From: Daedaleopsis sinensis
Taxonomy: Eukaryota > Basidiomycota > Agaricomycetes > Polyporales > Polyporaceae
Length of the DNA stretch: 64,000 nt
Reading direction: 5' to 3'
NCBI GenBank assembly: GCA_033807695.1
Contig: CM066300.1
Location: forward strand, 1,612,001 to 1,676,000
Made by a program: the position numbers and the translations under genes. Position 1 is the first letter of the stretch. Each line of letters opens with the position of its first letter. Shown here in pieces: positions 47,022 to 56,820 of this stretch. The notes under the pieces are model-generated. The model did no database searches. It saw nothing but the letters and a program-made list of their open reading frames with translations, and had not been told where the DNA came from.

Positions 47022-48449
47022 CTATCCAGTCGGTGCTGCGACCGGGGCGAATCCCCGTCCGCGGCCGCGGCCGCGCCCTGCCTGTGGGTGCACACCGACC
47101 CCCGGTGCTCCGCCCCGGAATGTCTTCGGCCGCATGGGCTGCGGCTGCCACACCTGCTGCACGCGAGCCGCGCGGGGAAGGCGGGGGAAGCCGTCCATGT
47201 CCGCCGAAAAGCCCCCAGCGTTTCGGACGTCGTTTGCGCGGGGAGCGTGCGAGTGTGGACGGGGGTTGGGCGTGGGCGCGAAGCCCAGATTTGGGCTTGA
47301 CGACGGTGAAGGGGAGTGCTCCTTGAGCCCTGGGACAAAATTGGGTGCGGTCGGAGAGAGGGGGCGTTGAGGTCGCGCGCGATTATGTCTGCTGTATCGC
47401 GAGCCGTGGAACGGCTTGGTAGAGTAGTCGTGGCCTGCGCCTTGCTCACTCTCCAACCTGGGAAGACGAGGGGGCGGAGGCGGCCCGGGATCATAGTACG
47501 GGTTATATGGATGCCATACCACGCCTGTGGAGGGCTGGTAGAGCAGACCGGAGATGGTATCGAATGAGTACCAAACCCTATGCGGCACGGGAGACATTCC
47601 GCCCGCCATGGCCACTAGTCTCTTGTAGAGCACGAGTCCAGCATGACAATCGTTCGCAGCATCTGAATACGAATAAGCGCCCGATATAGTATGTCGACAA
47701 TTGGTATACGTACACTCCTGCTGCTTGTCGTCGAGGGGACGCTCCCAGTTACTGATTTGCGTCTTTCCCTTCTGCAGGGTCAAGTCCTCGTATGTCTCAC
47801 ATAGACGTGAGAGGCCGATGGGGTTCGAATACTTGCCCTTCCACCGCTGGTTGTCCACAGTACGCGCGAGGAGGGAGAGATCGACGCAGTTACGGGTATC
47901 GACGCCGTGGTCAAAATAAAGCTTCTTGCAATCCTCTTTCCCCAGGAGTCCTATGTGAATACTAGTGCGTACGATAGTCATGATGACTTACTTTGGATCC
48001 CTACGCCAGCCTTCACGACGGTTGGGTCGAGAAGGAGCTCTTTCAGCTTCTGTGGGAATCCTGTCTCCGGATGAGAGGGGTGCAGAATCATGGTCGTGCG
48101 ACTTACTAGACATGTAGGTGAGGTGTATGAGCAGTATGGTCTCGTCGCTAGCGAGTTGGACGAGGGCTACTGGGTTCTCCGGGTGGCCCTTGACGAAGTT
48201 AGGCCGCCATTCCAGGTCGAAGCCAAGTATCTTGGACTTGAGCTGGGACACTGCGATGTCGGCTGTATCGGCGTTCTGGATGTAGATGCACTCGATGGTC
48301 GGCGACTTCGTAGCGTAAGAGTAGAGGTCGTATATGCGAGGAGGGTCTTGTGACTGAGAAGTGGTGGAGTAGGACATGCTATCTGTCGAGGAGGAACCGG
48401 CTTGTGACACAAGGTCTGAGGATGAAGAGAACGGATGGGAGAAGGACAT
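47022..48449 (-). CDS. WRN-type 3'-5' exonuclease domain protein
   Basis: DnaQ-like (DEDDy) 3'-5' exonuclease related to the exonuclease domain of Werner helicase. Starts MSFSHPFSSSSDLVSQAGSS at 48449. The catalytic set is visible: FDLEWRP (Asp and Glu of Exo I), CVDLSLLARTV (Exo II Asp) and YAANDCHAGLVLY (Exo III Tyr and Asp). KELLLDPTVVKAGVGIQ lies between. The C-terminal third is disordered and Pro/Arg-rich, ending with RGRGRGRGFAP, a possible nucleic-acid-binding RGG-like tail. Three introns. It is divergent from NPL4 across about 415 bp. Biological role (DNA repair or RNA processing) cannot be decided from sequence. Confidence 0.85.
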
Positions 48450-48864
48450 CGAGGGCGATGGTTACTGATGCGAGGGAGTTTATATGGCGGACATGCAGAT
48501 GGCGAGTCTCCTGTGCGACGTGACGGGAACAAAGCGGCGTGATTGTCTGTTAGAGTCGGCGAGAGGAGGAGACAGAGAGACTTGAGCCGCGAGAGCAGAA
48601 GGAGAAGGACGAGGAGGAATCCGAGGATGCGAAGACTCGGACGCGGAGGGCAACTCACGAGAGGGTGCTGCAGGCGGGATCGTTTGTTCCAGATCCCAAT
48701 GTCTTATGGGCGCCAAACCCTAAGGAATACAATTCTGTCCCGTGCTCGTTCTTCAGGATCTGCTGACTAAGCGCACGCGCCGCGTCATCTAGCACTGAGG
48801 TCATCTTGATCGCTGCAGAGACGCGTCCTCGCATCTGCTTCTTCGTCCACAACATCCATCTACA
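48450..48864. other. Divergent promoter of exonuclease and NPL4
   Basis: Shared upstream region. A TATAAAC element (minus strand, about 48477-48483) lies 30 bp from the exonuclease start. A minus-strand open frame at 48655-48855 does not splice into the exonuclease frame and is not called. Confidence 0.5.
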
Positions 48865-51214
48865 ATGGTACGCACCTCCTTTCGTTCTGCATCGCGTCTA
48901 CTGAGGTCTTTGCTAGCTCATTCGTCTACGATCAAGAGACGGTAACTTCCGCTTCGAATTCCAGCCACAAGCGGATATCTCGGAGCTAGTCGCAAAGGTT
49001 GTTCTCTATGCGTACATTGCCTGCACACACCACTAATGTTCACCAGATAATCGAAACAGCCCCCGAAGCGGATCCACACACAGTCACTATCTCCAACCAA
49101 CCGCGGGGCAATGAAGTTCCAGTGACAACTTTAGCGGGAAGGGATCTGCAGGCACTCGGTTTCAAGTACGTCGCGATTTGTGCTCATGATCGACCGTCCC
49201 ATTCAGTTCTCGCACTGCGTCGCTAGACACGGCGATCTGCTATTTGTATCCTACCAAACTCGCTCGGCTCCCGAACCACCTCCTGCCACTACGAGCACCA
49301 CTACTCCAGGAGCAAGCACCGGACCAGCAAGCACCGGACCAGAAGCTCCGCGCCCATGGGACTCCGTGGAAGAAGACGCAGTAGACAAGTACTGGCGCTC
49401 GCAGGACGGCAAGATTCCCCGCGGCCGCGACTCTCGCTTCTGTAAGCACGGCGCGAACGCAATGTGCGATTACTGCATGCCCCTCGAGCCATACGACGCG
49501 CAGTACCACACGAAGCAAAGCATCAAACACCTGTCGTATCACGCCTACCTGCGCAAAGTCACCCCGAAGGCGTCTTCCTCCGCGTCTGTGACATCTGTGC
49601 TTCCTCCCCTGAACCCGCCGTCGTACAAGGTCAAAACTCCATGTCCTACCGGTGGCCATCCGCCATGGCCCGCGGGTATCTGTACCGCATGCCAACCCTC
49701 CGCAATCACACTGCAGAGTCAACAGTTCCGCATGGTTGACCATCTCGAGATTGCATCACAGGATATCGTCGAGCGATTCTTGCAGGCGTGGCGCGCGACA
49801 GGGACTCAGCGTTTCGGGTGGCTCATTGGACACTATGAGCCATATCCTGACGTACCCATGGGCGTCAAGGCAGTCGTAGAAGCAATCCACGAGCCTCCGC
49901 AGCAAGGCGAGGTAGACGGATTGGACCTTGGCTTGCCATGGGAGGACGAGGCGCGAATACGTTCACTCGCCGCCAAGGCCACGACCCCGCTCCAGATCGT
50001 GGGCTACATCTTCACGGACCTCGAGCCCGAAGAGGAAGACAAGACCAAGGTCAGGTACAAGCGACACCCGCAATCGTTCTACCTGTCCTCGCTCGAAGTT
50101 ATCTTCGCGGCGATCGTGCAGAATGACAACCCGACAGCTAGCAAGTCATCTTTCACGGGCAAATTCGGCTCACGGATGGTTACGGCGGTGCTTACCGGTA
50201 CTGAAGAAGGTGGAGTTGACGTCGCTGCCTACCAGGTCTCGGAGCAAGCGTGCGCTATGGTAGACGCGGACATGGTCGAGGCTAGTGTTGAACCTGGCAC
50301 CGTTCGCGTGAAGGAGGAAGATCGAGAGCCTGGCTCCGCACGATATATCCCGGACGTCTTCTTCAGGTATAAGAACGAGTACGGCCTGGATGTCCAGAAG
50401 AATGCGAAGCCATGTTTCCCCGTCGAGTACCTGCTGGTGAACGTACGCGACCTCTCCTTCAGTATCATCTTGCCGAGTCGGTGGATTGCCTAACGTTGTG
50501 CATGATGACAGGTGTCGCATGGTTTCCCCCAAGTGCCGTCGCCTCTGTTCCGCTCGGTCAACTACAAGATTGAGAACCGGCCAGGCCTGGAGGACCAAAC
50601 GATCCAGAACGTCCTGAGCAAGCTCGCAGAGCTCCGTGCGTACGACGTGCAAGAGAGCAGAGCCGGGGGCGACCGCCAGAGACGACAAGCCCTCGCCCGC
50701 TTCGTCAGCGACTGGCATCTCGTCACCTTCCTGGGCACGACAGGACTCCTGGGGCCGGTAAGCGATATCCATTCCAGATTACGGGACAGATGTCAATGCA
50801 TACTTCCTACCCCAGAACGACGTCCAGGTGCTCATCCGGACCGCGACTGCGCGCGATGTGGAGGATGACTCGGTCCTCGACGAGCTCATCCATACAGACG
50901 GCTGGCAGACGCTGATGACCTTCGCGCGAGAGTCCGGACGTAAGTGCATCCGTTCTTCTTCGTTGTCCGCGCATTCTCAGGTTCCCCCTCCCCATACAGC
51001 GCAACGGCCGTCCAACGCCCCACTTCCTGCAGAGAGCGCGCAGGTGCCGATGGACATGGACGACATCCCGCCAGAGGTGTACGACCAGATCGCGCGCGAG
51101 AGCGGCGGGGACGCGCCCGGCGGGGGCTCCGCGAACATCCGCATCTGCCCGCATTGCACGTTCGAAAACACGCACGGGGGGAGCGACTGCGAGATTTGCT
51201 CACTGCCGTTATGA
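48865..51214 (+). CDS. NPL4: Npl4, Cdc48/p97 ubiquitin cofactor
   Basis: Npl4 pairs with Ufd1 to recruit Cdc48 to ubiquitinated substrates in ERAD and other extraction. The ATG (48865-48867) is the whole coding part of exon 1. After an intron starting GTACGC the frame resumes LIRLRSRDGNFRFEFQPQAD, the ubiquitin-like UBX-type domain. Then come the zinc-finger/NPL4 block (RFCKHGANAMCDYCMPLEPY, HLSYHAYLRKV), the MPN-like NPL4 domain (FGWLIGHYEPYPDVPMGVKA, YIFTDLEPEE) and FVSDWHLVTFLGTTGLL. A C-terminal NZF finger follows (IRICPHCTFENTHGGSDCEI, CSLPL). Five introns. An intron with acceptor after CCCATACAG (near 51000) is required to keep frame into the NZF region. Confidence 0.92.
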
Positions 51215-52007
51215 GCGCCGCGTCGCGGTCACGCGAACGCAGGTAGATAGAGAACGAGTGTATTGGAGTCCGCAGCCCGTCGCATTTGTACACTACTTGC
51301 AGCCCCTCACTGACAATCCGTGTCCACCCCATTGCACACCCCACACCCGCCGTGCCACCCCTCGCAATTGAGCCGCTTCTATCTCTCCCGAGGCCGCAAC
51401 CAGGCGTTGAATATTGAAATTCCGAGGACGTGTGTGGGACCGCGGACGCGTCGCGACGCGTCTCGCGCACGAGTGTCTCGGGAGGCGCCCGCGCACGTGA
51501 CGGCGTGTTCTGTCGCGAGCCGCCCTTCGAGTGTCGCCATCGCCGCGCCGGATGGCGCACTCGGGGCGTGCCCGCCTATCAGCGCGGGGAGAATGCGAAT
51601 CTGCGTGCACGCTTGCGTGGGTGTTGCGACGCCGCGGCGAGGTATTGCAAATGCGCACGGTCCGTCGCGCGCGGATGGCGAGCGCGTCGCGCTATTGCCA
51701 ATGCGATGGCAGCAGCGGGCGGGGCGGGTCCAGGAAGTGCACGGTAAGTACATGGGGGCCCGGGCGAGCGAACGCGCTCGCATTCAGTTCGGATTCGTCA
51801 CCGGGGCCCTTCCTGCGCGTGCTGGGGTCTCGCATCTTGCGTCTGTCTGCTGCCATTAACCCGCACCTGCGCCCCCGACAGGAACTTCGCAGAGCTCGAC
51901 ATCGGCCACGCGCGACTGGCGAGGCCGCGCGGATCTCGATTCCTTACGCTATTGCGCGCACGCACGCACCCAGAGGCTAGAAGAGGCGAGCGGTTTTGTT
52001 TTTAGGC
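51215..52007. other. Intergenic region with CpG-rich promoter
   Basis: 3' flank of NPL4 and promoter of the bZIP gene. High G+C with many CpG. Holds the double ACGCGT palindrome at 51445-51462 (listed separately). No gene seen; reverse open frames here are composition artefacts. Confidence 0.5.
51445..51462 (+). promoter_or_regulatory. Palindromic double MCB-like element
   Basis: GACGCGTCGCGACGCGTC is a perfect 18-bp palindrome with two ACGCGT cores (51446 and 51456) 10 bp apart, about 550 bp before the bZIP gene. ACGCGT is the MBF cell-cycle box in yeasts; its use here is inferred. Confidence 0.4.
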
Positions 52008-53722
52008 ATGCCGGGCCTACTGCTCCACGGGACATCGACGAGACGCCTCCGCACAGACGCATACACTGTCACAGAGCCGGACACGGACGACGCCAGCGAC
52101 ATGGAGCCGCGCCAGCCCAGCCAGGGCGGATCGGGGCCGGGAGGAGGACTAGGAGGAGCACCGGGAGGGGGAGGGGGAGGGGCGGCGGCGGGGAAGGCCA
52201 GGCGGCGCCGCGCGCGGTCGGAGAGCCAGCCGGGCCCGGGGAACGTCGAGGGACCGGGACCGCGGCCGCTAGGGGGCACATCGACGTCGGCATCGTCCTC
52301 GTCGCGGGCGGGGCCGAGCACCACAAGGGTGAGTACTTGCTCGCCCCTCTCCACCGCGCGCCAGCTGACCGCAAACGCTGGATGGTCTCTTCTGCGGTTG
52401 CGATTGCGATTGCGGCATCGTCTCCGGATCCACGCGCGCGCGCCCGTCGACTTTGCCGTCGAATTCAGCTGTCCGAATTAGACTTTGGGCTGATGCAGTC
52501 CCCGTTTGGCCCGCCTGGAAGCGGCGGGGGTGGGATGTTCCAGGGGCCGGCGGGGTATGACGAGGACGCGATTGGCAGGGCGCTGCGCGCGATGCAGCAG
52601 GACGCCCCCACCACCCCCACACACGCGCATGCGCACGGGCCTGGGGGCCTCGGGGGTACGCCCGTGTCGCAGACGTCCGTCCAGCAGCAGCTGCAGATGC
52701 AGATGCAGGCGCAGATGGCCTCGTCCGGTGGGGGGCCGCAGTTGACGGAGATATTCATGGCGGCGCTCCCGTGGTTGCAATATCTGCAGCAAGCGCAACA
52801 AGGCGGACCGCCTCTGACGCAGCAGCAGCACGCCCAGCAGTACGCCCAGCACCAGCACCAGCACCAGCAACCGCAAACACAACAGCACCAGCAGCAGCAC
52901 CAGCAGCTACAGCACCTGATGCAGCACCCCCCGTTCGGGATGCAGCAGCAGCCGCCGCCGCCGCTGCAGAGGACCGCGTCGGAGCCCCAGCAGTCCGAGT
53001 TCACCTTCCTGCCCCCGCTCCCCCATCCGCACCAAGGGCAGTTCAACCTCAACTACTCCGCCGGCCACTTCGGGACGCTCCCACCCCTCGAGCCGTCGGG
53101 CTCGGCGGAGAGCACGATGCACCCGCCGCCGCCGCCGAGCACCGCGTCGATCGGGAACACCCCGTCGCCCGAGGCCGGCGCGGGCGAGCCCGAGCTGGAC
53201 GGGACCGCGATGGTCGAGGACAAACGGCGGCGCAACACCGCCGCATCCGGTACGTGCGCGCGGCGCGCGATGTATGTGCGAACGTGGGCTGACCGCGACT
53301 GTGCAGCGCGATTCCGCATCAAGAAAAAGCAGTGGACGCTGAATCTCGAGCGCACGATCTCGGACCTGTCGGGGCGCGTGGAGGAGCTCGAGCGCGAGGC
53401 GTCGGAGCTGCGGCGGGAGAACGGGTGGCTGAAGGAGATCGTCATGCTGAAGAGCAAGCGGATGGCAGGCGTCGTGCCCGAGCTCGAGCCGTCATCCTCC
53501 TCGTCTGCGTCTGCGTCCGCGTCCGTTCCTGGTGCTGCGAGCGGGAGTGGCCAGGGAGCACCTTCGACCAGTGGGGCAGGAGGAAGCAGCGGGCCGGGGG
53601 ACCGGGAGAGAAGCGGAAGCCGAAGTAGGTCGCATTCTGCGGGTGGTAGCCGAGAGAGTTCGATGGACACCGAGCGTGCTGAGCGAGATTCGAAGGGGAA
53701 GGGACGGCAGAAAGGTCGCTGA
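52008..53722 (+). CDS. bZIP transcription factor, Gcn4/Cys3-like basic region
   Basis: Nuclear DNA-binding protein. Starts MPGLLLHGTSTRRLRTDAYT at 52008 (an in-frame Met at 51996 is possible). Exon 1 is Gly/Arg/Ser-rich. An intron of about 145 nt joins STTR to LSELDFGLMQSPFGPPGSG. The middle is Gln/His-rich (QQQLQMQMQAQM, HQHQHQQPQTQQHQQQHQQ), typical of an activation region. The basic region EDKRRRNTAASARFRIKKKQ is split by an intron after AAS, and the zipper follows (ERTISDLSGRVEELEREASE, LRRENGWLKEIVMLKSKR). NTAASARFRxKKK is the Gcn4/Cys3/MetR class. The tail is Ser/Gly-rich and ends GKGRQKGR. Target pathway (sulfur or amino-acid control) is a family-level guess. Confidence 0.85.
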
Positions 53723-53944
53723 GGACGCGAGGGACGACGTTGGGGACTGGAAGAGAGGAGGCGGAGGGCGGCTGCGAGGTTTTGTACTTGTATAGTGCCG
53801 AATTCCGAATTGCTTCTCGGCCTCCCCTGGAGCCGTCGTGCTCGGCGGAGGGCACACCGCGTCCATCGGGAACACCCCGTCGCCCGAGGCCGGCGCGGGC
53901 GCCCGAGCTGGATGGGACCGCGATGGTCGAGGACAAACGGCGGC

Positions 53945-54239
53945 CACAGGGGACAATCCCCGATGTGTTCAGGGTAAACATATGGAAAACATCCGGGCAG
54001 CAGAAGAACTATCTCTACAACATTAACGATGTAAATACCCAGATAATAGCAGGTAAATGTGCTGTATGTAGAACATCCCCGCGCCATTGCTGCAATGTTT
54101 CCACTTGTAATTCTGCATACAGCACATTTACTCGTTATTGTCTGGATATAAACATCGTTAATGTCGCAGAGGTAGCTTTTCAGTTTTCCAGATGTTTACC
54201 ATATGTTTACCATAGAGACATTGGGGAATGTCCCCTGTG
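53945..54239. mobile_element. CACTA-like MITE with long inverted repeats
   Basis: 295 bp. Ends CACAGGGGACA and TGTCCCCTGTG, with inverted similarity extending over about 130 bp on each side (for example GGTAAACATATGG and CATTAACGATGT in both arms). It is flanked by GGC on both sides, and removing one GGC plus the element restores the parental GACAAACGGCGGCGCAAC. A 3-bp duplication with CACAG/CTGTG ends fits CACTA-type (CMC) elements. No coding capacity. Confidence 0.8.
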
Positions 54240-54299
54240 GGCGCAACACCACCGCGTCCGGTACGTGCGCGCGGCGCTCGGTGTGTATGCGAACGTCAC

Positions 54300-55055
54300 C
54301 GTCACGCGACGTGCAATGGCCAAACTCAACGGCTCGGAAATTGAGGGGGAACAGGGTTGTAAGTGAGACATTCCAGCCAAATTCTAAGCCCTCCTCAATT
54401 CTGAGGAAAAGGGAAATCGGGGGGAAATCTCATGAGCTGATGCGCGACAGCCGAGTGACAGCCGGACGGTAAACAAATCGACGAAGGACCTGCAAACGTC
54501 TCTCCCTCTCGAACAACTCGTTCTGTCGTCTTCGGAACTAGAGAAAAGGCATGTCGGCGTCCTTGTCGTTCGAACGACATGCGACACGACTACTGTAGTT
54601 GCGGATCCCAGGTATACATGAGTGTTTTCGACGGCGTCTCGCGCGCCCATCATCATCAGCTCACGGGATTTCCCCCCGATTTCCCTTTCCCTCAAAATTG
54701 AGGAGGGCTTATATCATAAGGCAGGGAGGTCATCAATTTCGAACGATCTCCACGCCTGTGAATGGGTGGTTGGAAAGGTAACTCGGTCCTGTAACCGGAA
54801 AGTGTTTTGACAATCGACTAACAGTCTTCGTGTCCTATTGCACAATGTGGCAGCCGTTGGTCTGTGGCAGGACACAAACGTGATACGAAGACCGTCAAGA
54901 CACTTTCCGGCCATTGGGCCCAGTTATCTATACTTTCCCATTCACAGGCTGGAGAAACCTTCCCGAAGTGAAGAACTTCCAATGCTCGAGAGTCTCTCAG
55001 AAATCGGCCGGAATGTCTCATGTTCCAACCAATTTCGCAAAGATTTTGCACCCTT
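54300..55055. mobile_element. Large foldback element (approximate edges)
   Basis: Two imperfect arms face each other around about 54850. Paired segments include TGAGACATTCC (54364) with GGAATGTCTCA (55010), CCTGTGAATGGG (54755) with CCCATTCACAGG (54937), and CCGGAAAGTGT (54795) with ACACTTTCCGG (54900). The left arm is interrupted by the TA-flanked MITE. Edges are estimated from where bZIP-derived sequence stops and resumes. Confidence 0.6.
54387..54709. mobile_element. TA-flanked MITE nested in the foldback
   Basis: 323 bp with inverted ends AGCCCTCCTCAATT and AATTGAGGAGGGCT. The repeats extend about 56 bp with only four or five mismatches. Flanked by TA on both sides (54385-54386, 54710-54711), the target preference of Tc1/mariner-like elements. 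No coding capacity. It sits inside the left arm of the larger foldback, so it is the younger insertion. Confidence 0.8.
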
Positions 55056-55506
55056 GAAACGTACCCGAGCTCGAGCCCTCGTCCTCCACGTCTGCGCCCG
55101 CGTCCGCGTCGGGCTCTGGTGTCGCGAGCGGGAGTGGCCAGGGAGCTTCGAGTAGCGGAGGAGCGCGAGGCGGGAGCAGCGGGCCGGGCGACCCGGAGAG
55201 AAGCGGAAGCCGAAGTAGGTCGCATTCTGCGGGTGGTAGCCGAGAGAGTTCGATGGACACCGAGCGTGTTGAGCGAGATTCGAAGGGGAAGGGGCGGCAG
55301 AAAGGTCGGTGAGGACGCGGGGGACGACGTTGGGGACTGGAAGAGAGGAGGCGGAGGGCGGGCTGCGAGGTTTTGTACTTGTATAGTCCCGAATTCCGAA
55401 TTGCTTCTCGAATTCGGAATTCCTCCTCCCCACGTGACCGCATCCAGTGTGACGAGTGCGAGCTCGTGCTCGCGTGCGCTCTTCACGCTCGTCCTCTCCA
55501 TCCACC

Positions 55507-55968
55507 ATGTCTTTCGGCCGACCGCCCTCGCTCTCAGGCGGCTTTTCAGTCTCCCCGCCCGTATGTCGCGCATTCTCCCTGGTGATACGCTAGTTGACTC
55601 GCTCAGGATCGCGGGTCGTTCCCTCTCGACCACTACGGTATGTCTTCCCTGGTCGCTTCCGGGCTGATCTGAATGGCACGCGCGACAGGGGAGTGCAAGC
55701 AATACATGCAGTCGTATCTCGACTGCCTGCGTAAGAACAGCAGCAACTCTACTCCCTGTCGACACCTCAACAAGGACTACCTCGAGTGTCGGATGACTCA
55801 GTGCGTCTTCCCCTTCCATCTTCCGTTGCAACATCTCAACCTACAACGACGGGAAGCGGCTTGATGGAACGAGACGAATGGAGAAATCTAGGTCTTAATG
55901 GGGTCGGCAAGCAAGCGGACAGCAATAGCGTTGCGAAAGACAACCCGAAGGACAGGCCGAACGCCTAA
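55507..55968 (+). CDS. COX19: Cox19, twin CX9C copper-handling protein
   Basis: Small intermembrane-space protein needed for cytochrome c oxidase assembly, with a twin CX9C helix-hairpin oxidised by Mia40. Starts MSFGRPPSLSGGFSVSPP. After two introns it reads DRGSFPLDHYGECKQYMQSY, then LDCLRKNSSNSTPCRHLNKD and YLECRM. The Cys spacing (ECKQYMQSYLDC and PCRHLNKDYLEC) gives two CX9C pairs. A last exon reads GLMERDEWRNLGL, the conserved Cox19 end, and a polar tail to NA*. The MSFGRPP start and MERDEW/NLGL end distinguish Cox19 from other CX9C proteins. Confidence 0.92.
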
Positions 55969-56820
55969 GGCAGAGCTGCGCTCCTCTGCACATTCGTTGT
56001 CACCCGGTCGTCGCACGCTCCAACCCCCACTCAAGCCCCCTTGTAATATCACACGTCTATCTCATCCTTTCCGTGTGCATGCTGCATATACCTCGGCCGA
56101 CTCGGACCACGGATGGCGACGAATGGCTTGTAAGCGCTAGGACACGGTATGTACCGCTGGTTCCGTTGCACGAGAAATGCCCAGCAGGGCGGCTCAAGCA
56201 AGGATCCAGAGTTCGCATGTGAGAATCGCCGCTGGGAGTGTCGTACTCAACCACATGCGCGGCCCCGGATCGTGCTCTTCGGAGCATAATCCGACCTGTG
56301 CACGTTCGCCGGGCCCCTCGACAGGTTGCCGGATCCTACGACAGCCAACACTTGTCCGCCACCGTGACTTTGTCCTCCCGTACGCACGAGCGCCCTTGAG
56401 GAACGCGGTACTCTAGCCTTGTCCAGGGCGGGTCTTGCGCGCAGCATATCGGAATTTGCTTCTGTCAGGAGCTCGGCCTTGCTGTTCCTAAACGTCGTCA
56501 ACGTCAGGTCTCTTCGTCACTCTCTTTTGTTTGCCTTTGCAGGGACCGCGAGTCGTGCGCAGAAGATTGTGGCCCGGCATTCTCCGGGAGAGCATTCGTT
56601 CTCGTACCGAGCGCTTCCTGCCGAATAAGGCTGATCATGAACGTTCGTTTGGCGAATGGTCCGCCGCACTCTGTCCTTCGCTGTGAAACGTGTGATGCAT
56701 CGATGCTCCATACAGCCTCCCGACCATCCCCACCCACCGCTTATGTAGCCACAAAGTCGTCCGCCGGGCATTTTACACCCCCTCCTATCTTTTCCCGGCG
56801 CACGCTCTTCCCCCGCCGCT
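55969..56820. other. Intergenic region
   Basis: No gene recognised between COX19 and the GDPD gene. Confidence 0.5.

Larger units (their letters stand above)
53820..55410 (+). pseudogene. Tandem partial duplicate of the bZIP gene, broken
   Basis: Duplicate of bases about 53080-53819 (3' half plus 3' flank of the bZIP gene). It begins CCTCCCCTGGAGCCGTCG right after GAATTGCTTCTCG and ends at a second GAATTGCTTCTCG near 55410. It matches through the pre-intron exon and intron; then the bZIP-coding exon is gone, replaced by foldback DNA. Similarity resumes at CCCGAGCTCGAGCC and runs to the stop-region and 3' flank. Three insertions break it. No promoter or start of its own; not functional. Confidence 0.8.

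Noticed and set aside
46742..47494. 250-codon minus-strand open frame
   Set aside because: Overlaps the exonuclease C-terminus in a different frame and continues into its 3' flank; no domain.
48655..48855. 66-codon minus-strand frame (MLWTKKQMRG...)
   Set aside because: Looks protein-like at first but does not splice in frame into the exonuclease; an in-frame stop follows the only good acceptor.
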